Notes: generated by a model not told the origin, from the letters alone. A stretch of DNA of 7,453 nt from an uncultured Eubacteriales bacterium (GCA_900553645.1 USEE01000062.1:1-7453); one strand, 5' to 3'. Positions 1-6,085 are shown, numbered from the stretch's first letter. Numbers and translations are program-made.

Positions 1-31
1 TTGCGGATTGTCCCGCTTGAGACACACTCTA
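1..31. mobile_element. Right end of a second MITE-like element copy, cut by the window edge
   Basis: Bases 2-33 match 3527-3558, the right end of the complete element at 3394-3556, with one mismatch (C12 against T3537). They carry the same terminal motif TTGAGACACACTC (17-29) followed by TA (30-31). The two right ends have the same orientation and lie 3,525 bases apart. The rest of this copy is off the left edge, so its length and the presence of a left end are unknown. Confidence 0.75.
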
Positions 32-171
32 AATAAAACTGCACATGTATTAATAATACTGGAAACGCACTTTACCGAAAAAATAGCGGGAACGTTTTTT
101 GACGACACTGCGTCAAAATCACGAAAGAGCAATCCGGCTGTGCCGGCTTAACCACGAATGGGAGTGAAAAC
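32..171 (+). promoter_or_regulatory. AT-rich leader and probable promoter region of the membrane protein gene
   Basis: This stretch separates the repeat end from the ATG at 172. The AT-rich patch at 46-60 (TGTATTAATAATACT) could supply a -10 box, but I find no convincing -35 partner, so the exact promoter is not assigned. A perfect 8-bp inverted repeat, TTTTGACG at 97-104 and CGTCAAAA at 111-118, has a 6-base loop. A smaller dyad, CCGGC/GCCGG, lies at 134-146. Neither is followed by a T-run in this direction, so both are more likely operators or RNA structure than terminators. GGAGTG at 161-166 is the ribosome binding site for the next gene. Confidence 0.4.
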
Positions 172-2070
172 ATGCGACGCTGCACATATTGTATGCGCGA
201 AACCGATGACGGCAACATCTGCCGTTACTGCGGCGGGGACGAAAACAAGCCCGCCAATCCGCGCCACCTGCCGCCCAACACGGCGATAGGCGACCGGTAC
301 GTCGTCGGCCGCGCGCTCAATCAGACCGAGGACGCAATCATATATGCCGCGCTGGATCAGCGCACCAACGCACGCATTCGTATATACGAGTATTTTCCGC
401 GCAAGCTGGCAAGGCGCGACGCGCGCACACTTGAAGTAGCGCCCGTGCCCGGCAGTGAGCAGAGCTATTCCGACGGATTGGAGGCACTGCGCGCGCGTAT
501 GGAAGGGCTGGGCTGCCGCCTGTACGAGGGCAACGGCAGCATATACGCCGCCGTGGATAAGCAGCAGGCCGCCGCATTGCGAAACGGCGCTTCCGCGCCC
601 GTGCCCGCCGCCGCGCCCGCGCCTATGTCCGAGAACGAAAATCAGCCTGAGACGGATGAGGACGCACTGTCGGAAAACGCGCCAGAGGGCGAAGACGGCG
701 ATTACATCGTGCCCGAGGACGAAATTTCCGAGGAGGAAATGGAGGAGCAGGAGTACGAGGAAGACCAGCAGAAGCGCCGCAACCGCATAATCATGATTGC
801 GATAGGCGCGGGCTGTGCGCTGTTTTTGATAATCGGTATATGGATGCTTACGCGCGACTCGGTGGACGATCGCACGGACACGCTGCCCACGCTTCTGCCG
901 CAGGTGACAGCGACCGAAACGCCTGTGCCGTCGCCCTCTGCCGAGGCCAGCGACAATCTGCCTACACCCGATCCGTCAACCGGCTTCAGGCCCATCGCGA
1001 CCGACAGCCCCTCGTGGATGGACGATACCTCGATAAAGGACAACAATAATCAGGAAGATCGCCCCACGCGCAGACCGACGGGTGCGCCCACGCGCATTCC
1101 CACTCCCGTGCCTACGCAGGTGCCCACCCAGATACCCACGCAGGTGCCCACCCAGATACCCACGCCGGTACCGACCGACGTGCCCACCGTGATACCCACC
1201 GAAGTGCCTACTCCCGTACCCACGGACGTGCCTACTCCGGTGCCCACGGACATCCCCACGCCGGTTCCGACTGACGTGCCCACGGCTGTGCCTACGGATA
1301 TACCTACCGCAGTGCCCACTGCCGTACCGACCGACGTACCCACGGTTGTGCCGACCGTAATACCCACGCCGGAAGTAACCGTAGTGCCCGTAACCGAAGC
1401 GCCCACGACCGCGCCCACCGTGATACCCACGGATGTGCCCGCGACCGAAGCGCCCACGGATGAGCCTACGCCCGAGCCGACCGACGTGCCCACCGAGGAG
1501 CCGACCGCGGAACCCACTGAGGAACCGACGGAAGCACCCACCGAGGAGCCTACTGAGGAGCCGACCGAAGAACCCTCCGAACCGTCTGCATACACCGCAC
1601 GTCAGTACATGCCTGACAGCAACCAGAAGTTCGTGCTGAACGACGGCACTCAGATACTAACCGTAGGCATGGACGACGGCCTGACCGTAATGGTGCGTAC
1701 CATCTACGCCGACGGCAGAACCACCACCTACTATTACAGCGCCACAGACGACGGACTGTATCGCTATAACGGCTATAACGACGGCCAGTCGGGCAGTCTG
1801 GTTGTACGCAACAACCCCAACGTCGGCGACGAGGTGCTGGGCAGCGATGGCAAGACCGCGCATGTCGCTCAGGTGCTTGAGGAAGGCGTGCTGCTTGATA
1901 ACGGCGAAATGCTGATAACCGGCATCGGCTACATGCCCAGCGAGGCCGAAGTAACCGACAGCTCGGCGATCAGCGACGACGAGAAGCAGGGACTGCTTAA
2001 TGAATTGTTCCCGCCGCAGGACGACGGCAATGGTGATGAAAATTCCGATGATTCCGGCGACGGTGAATAA
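172..2070 (+). CDS. Membrane-anchored zinc-ribbon protein with degenerate kinase N-lobe, Pro-Thr stalk and external domain
   Basis: The 632-residue product has a clear modular order. Residues 4-20 form a zinc ribbon, with Cys4/Cys7 and Cys17/Cys20. Residues 33-110 resemble the start of a PknB-type Ser/Thr kinase domain (LPPNT, then DRYVVGRAL, then YEYFP), but the Gly-rich loop is replaced by NQTEDA (50-55) and the ATP-binding Lys by Tyr72. Nothing like the catalytic or DFG loops follows, so it cannot be an active kinase. Residues about 140-200 are very acidic. RRNR then precedes a membrane helix at 206-226, predicting N-inside, C-outside topology. Residues 297-472 are a Pro-Thr stalk, and 473-632 an unrecognised external domain. 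GGAGTG lies six bases before the ATG. A role as surface sensor or scaffold is inference; domain order is seen directly, and the kinase relation rests on motif resemblance. Confidence 0.85.
   Translation: MRRCTYCMRETDDGNICRYCGGDENKPANPRHLPPNTAIGDRYVVGRALNQTEDAIIYAALDQRTNARIRIYEYFPRKLARRDARTLEVAPVPGSEQSYSDGLEALRARMEGLGCRLYEGNGSIYAAVDKQQAAALRNGASAPVPAAAPAPMSENENQPETDEDALSENAPEGEDGDYIVPEDEISEEEMEEQEYEEDQQKRRNRIIMIAIGAGCALFLIIGIWMLTRDSVDDRTDTLPTLLPQVTATETPVPSPSAEASDNLPTPDPSTGFRPIATDSPSWMDDTSIKDNNNQEDRPTRRPTGAPTRIPTPVPTQVPTQIPTQVPTQIPTPVPTDVPTVIPTEVPTPVPTDVPTPVPTDIPTPVPTDVPTAVPTDIPTAVPTAVPTDVPTVVPTVIPTPEVTVVPVTEAPTTAPTVIPTDVPATEAPTDEPTPEPTDVPTEEPTAEPTEEPTEAPTEEPTEEPTEEPSEPSAYTARQYMPDSNQKFVLNDGTQILTVGMDDGLTVMVRTIYADGRTTTYYYSATDDGLYRYNGYNDGQSGSLVVRNNPNVGDEVLGSDGKTAHVAQVLEEGVLLDNGEMLITGIGYMPSEAEVTDSSAISDDEKQGLLNELFPPQDDGNGDENSDDSGDGE
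1060..1587 (+). repeat. Tandem 12-base repeat encoding a Pro-Thr stalk
   Basis: This is a degenerate tandem array inside the membrane protein gene, with a 12-base (four-codon) unit. The first part reads PTPV, PTQV, PTDV, PTDI and PTAV. The last part shifts to the acidic unit PTEE. About 39 Pro-Thr pairs are present by eye. Such stalks are known to hold surface domains away from the membrane or through the wall, and may be glycosylated. The repeat also produces a low-complexity antisense frame that is not a gene. Copy number may vary between strains. Confidence 0.9.
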
Positions 2071-2102
2071 GCCCGCTAAACACATTTAGCACAACACGCA
2101 AG

Positions 2103-2137
2103 GCCGCGGCCCGCACATGCGGGCGGCGGCATTTGCG
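2103..2137 (+). terminator. Strong hairpin after the membrane protein gene, candidate terminator with weak T-tract
   Basis: The structure starts 32 bases after the stop at 2070. The inner stem is GCCCGC (2109-2114) with GCGGGC (2119-2124) around an ACAT loop. After one G-G mismatch, five more pairs join 2103-2107 to 2126-2130. It is followed only by ATTTGCG, so the T-tract is poor and termination may be incomplete. Some transcription may therefore continue into the small frame and mnmA. Confidence 0.55.
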
Positions 2138-2160
2138 CATAATGTTTAAGGAGAATGAGT

Positions 2161-2238
2161 ATGTCAGTACAGGTCGAAATCGCAATATTGCCCGATACCG
2201 GCGAGCGCCGTCTGAACGCGGCGCTGTTTGAGGACTGA
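2161..2238 (+). CDS. 25-residue small ORF with strong ribosome binding site, coupled to mnmA
   Basis: A short frame begins [12 protein letters not shown] and ends NAALFED. AAGGAG (2148-2153) sits seven bases before its ATG, a better ribosome binding site than that of mnmA itself. Its TGA at 2236-2238 is one base before the mnmA ATG at 2240, the spacing expected for translational coupling by terminating ribosomes. It is in a different frame from mnmA, so it is not an N-terminal extension. I recognise no family. It may be a leader peptide, a small protein, or the remnant of a degraded gene. Whether the peptide is stable cannot be judged from sequence. Confidence 0.45.
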   Translation: MSVQVEIAILPDTGERRLNAALFED

Positions 2239-2239
2239 T

Positions 2240-3322
2240 ATGGCGCAGAGAATTGTTGTGGGCATGTCGGGCGGCGTGGACTCGGCCGTGGCGGCGCTTA
2301 TGCTCAAACGCCAGGGCTACGACGTGATCGGCGTGTTTATGAAAAATTGGGAGGAACAGGACGAGGACGGCGTGTGCACCTCCGCGCAGGACTGGCAGGA
2401 CGTTCAGCGCATATGCGACGCGATCGACATACCGTATTACTCGGTTAACTTCGCGCGCGAGTACATGGACAGGGTGTTCAAGTACTTCCTCGACGAGTAC
2501 AGGCGCGGCCGCACGCCTAATCCGGACGTGCTGTGCAATCGAGAGATAAAGTTCGGCACGCTGTTGGATTTCGCGCTCCAACTGGGCGCGGACAAGCTCG
2601 CGACCGGCCATTACGCGGGCGTGGAGGAGCGCAGCGGCGAATACCTGCTGCGCCGCAGCGCCGACGAAAATAAGGATCAGACTTACTTTTTGTACATGCT
2701 GGGTCAGCACGCGCTTTCGCGCGCGATGTTTCCGATAGGCGGTATGACCAAGCCCGAACTGCGCCGCATCGCCGCCGAAAATAACATCCCGGTCAGTCAG
2801 AAGAAGGACTCGACCGGCGTATGCTTCATTGGCGAGCGCAACTTTAAGAAATTTCTGATGCAATACCTGCCCGCACAGCCGGGCGACATGCGCACGCTGG
2901 ACGGCAAGGTCGTGGGTCATCACGATGGACTGATGTACTACACGCTGGGTCAGCGGCGCGGCCTGGGCATAGGCGGCTCGGGTGACGGCAGGCGCTGGTT
3001 CGTGGTAGGCAAGGACTTGCAAAATAACGTGCTGCTGGTTGAGCAGGGCGAGGATTCGCCGCTGTTGTACAGTGATGCCGCCGAGTGTGAACTGCCCAGC
3101 TGGGCTGCGGGTCACGCGCCGGTCGAGCCGGGCGAGCGGCTGGAATGCAAGGTGCGCCTGCGGCATCGTCAGCCGCTTCAGGATGCGTACCTTGCGCTTA
3201 CTGACGACGGTTTCCGGCTGGACTTTGCGCAGAAGCAGCGCGCCGTTACTCCGGGACAGGCGGCGGTCGTGTATGTAGGCGATTATTGCCTGGGCGGCGG
3301 CACCGTGCGCGCGGCGCTGTGA
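2240..3322 (+). CDS. mnmA: tRNA-specific 2-thiouridylase MnmA
   Basis: This cytoplasmic enzyme adds sulphur to C2 of the wobble uridine (U34) in tRNAs for Lys, Glu and Gln. It activates the base with ATP and receives sulphur from a cysteine desulfurase relay. The 360-residue product opens with the PP-loop SGGVDS at residues 10-15, part of [11 protein letters not shown], which binds ATP. The two conserved cysteines are visible: Cys99 in [12 protein letters not shown], and Cys195 in [17 protein letters not shown], equivalent to the catalytic pair of the family. [11 protein letters not shown] marks the C-terminal part. Length is normal for MnmA. ATG 2240 was chosen over an in-frame TTG at 2228 because it gives the usual short N-terminus; GAGGA at 2230-2234 is its own ribosome binding site, inside the preceding small frame. 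No desulfurase gene is seen in the window. Confidence 0.97.
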   Translation: MAQRIVVGMSGGVDSAVAALMLKRQGYDVIGVFMKNWEEQDEDGVCTSAQDWQDVQRICDAIDIPYYSVNFAREYMDRVFKYFLDEYRRGRTPNPDVLCNREIKFGTLLDFALQLGADKLATGHYAGVEERSGEYLLRRSADENKDQTYFLYMLGQHALSRAMFPIGGMTKPELRRIAAENNIPVSQKKDSTGVCFIGERNFKKFLMQYLPAQPGDMRTLDGKVVGHHDGLMYYTLGQRRGLGIGGSGDGRRWFVVGKDLQNNVLLVEQGEDSPLLYSDAAECELPSWAAGHAPVEPGERLECKVRLRHRQPLQDAYLALTDDGFRLDFAQKQRAVTPGQAAVVYVGDYCLGGGTVRAAL

Positions 3323-3342
3323 GGCGGCAAAGTATTTGTAGT

Positions 3343-3393
3343 GTCAGACTGTTCAGGCAGAATTGAGCAGCTTTGATAGCTGCACTTTCTGAC
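3343..3393 (+). terminator. Nested inverted repeats after mnmA, weak terminator candidate
   Basis: An outer pair, GTCAGA (3343-3348) with TCTGAC (3388-3393), encloses a perfect inner hairpin, GCAGCT (3367-3372) with AGCTGC (3378-3383) and loop TTGAT. Only ACTTTCT follows the inner stem, so the T-tract is weak. The position just after the mnmA stop at 3322 suits a 3' end. The outer arm abuts the TA where the MITE-like element begins, so the insertion may have disturbed the original structure. Confidence 0.35.
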
Positions 3394-3556
3394 TAGAGTG
3401 TGTCTCAAAAATTCCGGAGTACGCAATTTCGGGCGTCGCTGCGCCATTTCTGCGTCACAAGGCTCGACTTAGCGCTGCTAAGCCTTCGGATTTATTCCTT
3501 GAACTGACGCAAAATCCACTTGGGTCTGCGGATTGTTCCGCTTGAGACACACTCTA
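3394..3556. mobile_element. Complete 163-bp MITE-like inverted-repeat element, TA-flanked
   Basis: Perfect 13-base terminal inverted repeats, GAGTGTGTCTCAA (3396-3408) and TTGAGACACACTC (3542-3554), are bounded by TA on both sides, as a TA target-site duplication would leave. Inside, TGCGTCA (3451-3457) pairs with TGACGCA (3505-3511), CAAGG (3458-3462) with CCTTG (3497-3501), and CTTAGC (3468-3473) with GCTAAG (3477-3482), so it can fold into a long imperfect hairpin. It is too short to encode a transposase and would be moved in trans. TA targeting suggests an IS630/Tc1-mariner type transposase, but that is inference. The right end recurs at 1-31. Confidence 0.8.
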
Positions 3557-3564
3557 AAACGAAA

Positions 3565-3609
3565 CCCTGTTCAGTGAAAGCTCGAATGAGCGGACTGCGC
3601 TGGACAGGG
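3565..3609 (+). other. Nested hairpin between the MITE-like element and the GH27 promoter
   Basis: CCCTGTTCAG (3565-3574) pairs with CTGGACAGGG (3600-3609) over ten positions with one G-T wobble. Inside lies GCTC-GAAT-GAGC (3580-3591). It is followed by CGCTTTATA, not a proper T-tract. It may be a read-through-limiting structure, a remnant terminator of mnmA separated from its gene by the element, or part of an RNA. No known riboswitch or leader class is recognised. Confidence 0.4.
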
Positions 3610-3645
3610 CGCTTTATACTGGAGAATAGTTATATCGGCCACAGT

Positions 3646-3681
3646 ATGCCCGCGCGGCGTTGACTTGCGCGGGCATTTGCG
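3646..3681 (+). promoter_or_regulatory. Perfect 10-bp dyad around the GH27 -35 box: operator or terminator
   Basis: ATGCCCGCGC (3646-3655) and GCGCGGGCAT (3667-3676) are perfect inverted repeats with an 11-base loop that contains the -35 hexamer TTGACT. As DNA this is a good dimer operator able to block the promoter. As RNA it is a strong hairpin followed by TTTGCG, so it could also stop read-through from mnmA. GGCATTTGCG (3672-3681) recurs at the 3' side of the hairpin at 2103-2130, which favours a terminator role. The two roles are compatible. Confidence 0.6.
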
Positions 3682-3688
3682 TTATACT
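3660..3688 (+). promoter_or_regulatory. Sigma-A type promoter of the GH27-phosphorylase operon
   Basis: The -35 box TTGACT (3660-3665) and -10 box TATACT (3683-3688) are separated by exactly 17 bases, with five of six consensus bases in each. The start site should be near 3695, giving a leader of about 54 bases. A short dyad, GTTAT/ATAAC (3681-3697), overlaps the -10 box and the start site. Together with the dyad around the -35 box it suggests repressor control, perhaps by substrate. A GC-rich hairpin (GCGGC 3702-3706 with GCCGC 3713-3717) lies in the leader. Confidence 0.75.
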
Positions 3689-3748
3689 TTCGATAACGAC
3701 TGCGGCGCGGCCGCCGCGATTATACTTTGCGAAAGTGAGAGCGCTATA

Positions 3749-5041
3749 ATGAGCAATACGTTTCTGCAAACCCCGCCGATGGGTTGGAACAGCTGGGACT
3801 GCTACGGCGCGAGCGTGCGCGAGGACGAGGTGCTGGCCAACGCGCGCTTCATGGCTGACAACCTTAAAGTACACGGCTGGGAGTACGTGACCGTGGACAT
3901 CGAATGGAGCGAGCCGGGCGCACAGGGCACCGAGTACCGCAACCTGCCCAAGCTCTGCATGGACAAGTACGGCCGCCAGATGCCCGCTGAGAACCGCTTC
4001 CATTCGGCTAAGGGCGGCGCAGGCTTTAAGCCGCTGGCCGACGCAGTTCACGCGATGGGGCTTAAATTCGGCATACACATACTGCGCGGCATACCGCGGC
4101 AGGCGATTTATGCCGACTGCCCGGTGCTGGGCACCGAATACACCGCGCGTGACGTGGCCGTCGGCGACAACGTGTGCCCATGGAACATGGACATGTACGG
4201 CCTGAACACGAAGCATCCGGGCGCGCAGGCGTATTACGACTCCATATTCCGGCTCTATGCCGAATGGGGCGTTGATCTGGTCAAGGTGGACGACATGTCG
4301 CACATGCAGTACTTCTGGAAGGAGGACGACTATTACGAGGACGAGGCGCGCATTATCCGCAATGCGATCGACAAGTGCGGCCGCAATATCGTATTTTCTT
4401 CCTCGCCCGGAATGTATTCGCTTAATGCGGCCAGAACCGTTTCGGAATGCACCAACATGTGGCGCATATCCAACGACTTCTGGGACAGCTGGAAGGCGCT
4501 GGACGAGCAGTTCGACCTGCTGACCAAGTGGCTGCCCTACCTGAGCGAAGGCCATTACCCCGACGCGGACATGATACCGATAGGCAGGCTGTCGGTGCGC
4601 TCCAACAGCGAGTGGAACAAGCCGCGCATGACCAACTTTACCCAGAACGAGCAGTACTTCCTGATGTCGCTGTGGTGCATCGCGCGTTCGCCGCTGATAC
4701 TGGGCTGCGACATGCCCGGCATGGATGACTTCACGCGGTCGCTGCTGACCAACGATTATGCGCTGGACGTAAATCAGCACTCGAACGGCACGCGCATGAT
4801 ATTCCGGCGCGGCGGTATAGGTGCGTGGGCGTGCGATACGCAGGAAGGCGCGTGCGTGGGTCTGTTCAATCTGGAAAATGAAACCCGCGCGGCCTCGATA
4901 ACGCTGGCTGAGGCAGGATTGACAGGCAAGTTCGCCGCAACCGACGCATGGAAGGAACGGCACATCATGAACGACGGCGAGATGCTGTGCGTAAAGCTGG
5001 GCGCGCACGAAGGCACGCTGATAAGGCTGAAGCGCGAATAA
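3749..5041 (+). CDS. GH27 family glycoside hydrolase, probable alpha-galactosidase
   Basis: The 430-residue product is a retaining glycosidase of family GH27 (clan GH-D), most likely releasing terminal alpha-galactose. TPPMGWNSWDCYG near the N-terminus is the family's opening motif. Asp181 in VDLVKVDDM fits the nucleophile and Asp243 in WRISNDFWDSW the acid/base. SPLILGCDM and a C-terminal beta-rich region (about 350-430) complete the usual fold. No signal peptide or anchor is present, so it should act in the cytoplasm on imported oligosaccharides. ATG 3749 is chosen because a TTG at 3665 would lie within the promoter; the ribosome binding site is weak (GTGAG, 3735-3739). The GIPRQ segment after GIHILR marks a bacterial branch whose exact substrate is uncertain; alpha-N-acetylgalactosaminidase or beta-L-arabinopyranosidase activity is possible. 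It is first in an operon with a nucleoside phosphorylase. Confidence 0.9.
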   Translation: MSNTFLQTPPMGWNSWDCYGASVREDEVLANARFMADNLKVHGWEYVTVDIEWSEPGAQGTEYRNLPKLCMDKYGRQMPAENRFHSAKGGAGFKPLADAVHAMGLKFGIHILRGIPRQAIYADCPVLGTEYTARDVAVGDNVCPWNMDMYGLNTKHPGAQAYYDSIFRLYAEWGVDLVKVDDMSHMQYFWKEDDYYEDEARIIRNAIDKCGRNIVFSSSPGMYSLNAARTVSECTNMWRISNDFWDSWKALDEQFDLLTKWLPYLSEGHYPDADMIPIGRLSVRSNSEWNKPRMTNFTQNEQYFLMSLWCIARSPLILGCDMPGMDDFTRSLLTNDYALDVNQHSNGTRMIFRRGGIGAWACDTQEGACVGLFNLENETRAASITLAEAGLTGKFAATDAWKERHIMNDGEMLCVKLGAHEGTLIRLKRE

Positions 5042-5063
5042 ATAATTTTCAGGAGGTATACGT

Positions 5064-5819
5064 ATGAGTATAGTCGATTCGTTTGACGCGCAAAGCAGCG
5101 CGGTGTTCAGCCCATGCGACGTATATAGGCCGCTGGAGGGCTTTCCCGAAATCGCGCTGATCGCGTTCAACCGCCGCATGGTGGACTTCGCCGCCGGCCA
5201 GCCGGGCGCGCGGGAGATAACCAAGCTCCACTATGCCGTGTATGAAATCCCGGTATATGCGCTTAAATGGCAGGGCAGGGACATTGCAGCATGCGTGTCG
5301 TTCGAGGGCAGCGGCGGCGCGGCGATGGTCATGGAGGAGCTGATCGCGCTGGGCGCGCGGACTTTTCTGGCGATTGGCTCGTGCGGATGTCTGGTCGCGG
5401 GCATAGCCGAGGGCCACTTGATAGTGCCCACCGCCGCATACCGCGACGAGGGCGCGAGCTATCACTATGTGGCGGCAAGCGATTTTGTGGACGTACCCAG
5501 TGCGGACGGGCTGACGCGCGCGCTGGACGAAATGGGGCTTAAATACACCCGTACGCGCACATGGACGACCGACGCGCCGTACCGCGAGACGCGCGAAAAC
5601 GTGCGCCGCCGCGCCGGGCAGGGCTGCGGCGTAGTCGAGATGGAGTGCGCGGGGCTGGCGGCTGTGGCGCAGTTCAGGCAGGTGAAGTTCGCGCAGGTGT
5701 TTTACGGCGCGGACAGTCTGGCGGGCGCAGAATGGGATACGCGCACACTGGGCGTTATGCCTGATAATGATACCGACAGGCTCGTCATTGTGGCGCTGGA
5801 CGCGGCGGTACGACTGTAA
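5064..5819 (+). CDS. Nucleoside phosphorylase (PNP/UDP family)
   Basis: This 251-residue cytoplasmic enzyme belongs to the purine nucleoside/uridine phosphorylase superfamily, which splits nucleosides with phosphate into base and pentose 1-phosphate. Seen motifs are GSCGCL (105-110), the glycine loop typical of the phosphate site; RDEGASYHY (127-135), common in a Firmicutes branch of the family; and VVEMECAG (190-197), where Glu192-Met193-Glu194 is the ribose-binding ExE signature. Length matches the family. AGGAGGT (5051-5057) is a perfect ribosome binding site six bases before the ATG. The gene starts 22 bases after the GH27 stop, so the two are very likely co-transcribed. Base preference cannot be told from sequence by eye: the branch is often annotated uridine phosphorylase, but purine nucleosides or a modified substrate are possible. 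The pairing with a galactosidase is not an established pathway. Confidence 0.9.
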   Translation: MSIVDSFDAQSSAVFSPCDVYRPLEGFPEIALIAFNRRMVDFAAGQPGAREITKLHYAVYEIPVYALKWQGRDIAACVSFEGSGGAAMVMEELIALGARTFLAIGSCGCLVAGIAEGHLIVPTAAYRDEGASYHYVAASDFVDVPSADGLTRALDEMGLKYTRTRTWTTDAPYRETRENVRRRAGQGCGVVEMECAGLAAVAQFRQVKFAQVFYGADSLAGAEWDTRTLGVMPDNDTDRLVIVALDAAVRL

Positions 5820-5863
5820 ACGCAAACAACTTGCAATTTATACTCAAACGCAATCAAGAGCTA

Positions 5864-5892
5864 TTGACAATTTGGCGATTCACTATTATAAT
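5864..5892 (+). promoter_or_regulatory. Perfect-consensus sigma-A promoter upstream of the zinc operon
   Basis: TTGACA (5864-5869) and TATAAT (5887-5892) match consensus at all twelve positions with a 17-base spacer. The start site should be near 5899. An imperfect dyad, AATG-AGTTG-CATT (5897-5909), overlaps the start and could bind a regulator such as Zur, but it does not match a Zur box I know. A strong terminator begins about 13 bases downstream of the predicted start. Confidence 0.9.
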
Positions 5893-5911
5893 CGCGAATG
5901 AGTTGCATTAA

Positions 5912-5944
5912 GCCGCGCGGCATATGCCGTGCGGCGAGTTTTTT
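5912..5944 (+). terminator. Strong intrinsic terminator or attenuator just after the consensus promoter
   Basis: Ten pairs join 5912-5921 (GCCGCGCGGC) to 5926-5935 (GCCGTGCGGC), including one G-U, around the loop ATAT. GAG and six T's (5939-5944) follow. It is oriented with the + strand; the reverse strand has no T-run. It ends the upstream phosphorylase operon and would also stop transcripts from the promoter at 5864-5892 after about 45 bases, unless it is suppressed. Confidence 0.85.
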
Positions 5945-5965
5945 AGAGCGCGTTTTGATGTGAGG

Positions 5966-5993
5966 TTGGCGGCAAATACAAATCAAATATTAT
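5966..5993 (+). promoter_or_regulatory. Weaker candidate promoter for the zinc operon, after the terminator
   Basis: TTGGCG (5966-5971) and TATTAT (5988-5993) with a 16-base spacer could form a sigma-A promoter starting near 6000, giving a leader of about 86 bases. The -35 box matches four of six consensus bases and the -10 box five of six. Its attraction is that it lies past the terminator, so it would explain expression of the zinc genes without read-through. AT-rich sequence alone could give such a match by chance. Confidence 0.35.
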
Positions 5994-6085
5994 ATGGAAG
6001 GAAAGGGAGAAGCAAAGGCAGTGTGCGCCGACTGAACAGGCCAAAACGCATTCGGGTTAATGAAAGGCAAGGAATAATCGAAAGG

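Noticed and set aside
97..118. Perfect TTTTGACG/CGTCAAAA inverted repeat as an intrinsic terminator
   Set aside because: The stem is AT-rich and no T-run follows in either useful direction; kept only as a possible operator.
1050..1595. 181-residue minus-strand frame made of GTSVG-type repeats
   Set aside because: It is the exact antisense of the Pro-Thr repeat and owes its openness to the 12-base repeat; it has no independent support.
2228..2239. TTG start four codons upstream for mnmA
   Set aside because: ATG 2240 gives the normal N-terminus and has a suitably spaced GAGGA.
1997..3166. 389-residue minus-strand frame across mnmA
   Set aside because: It is a shadow of a certain gene in GC-rich DNA, with no recognisable motif or ribosome binding site.
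3665..3748. 28-residue N-terminal extension of the GH27 protein
   Set aside because: The TTG start overlaps the -35 box, and family proteins start shortly before the PPMGWNSW motif.
3565..3748. Riboswitch upstream of the GH27 operon
   Set aside because: The predicted start site near 3695 excludes the hairpin at 3565-3609 from the transcript, and no known aptamer motif was seen.
3614..5224. 536-residue minus-strand frame across the GH27 gene
   Set aside because: It covers the antisense of a hydrolase with both catalytic motifs intact and runs through that gene's promoter; composition looks like a shadow.
5924..6085. 54-residue N-terminal extension of the zinc-binding protein
   Set aside because: Its ATG lies in the loop of the terminator hairpin, and the signal peptide starts cleanly at 6086.
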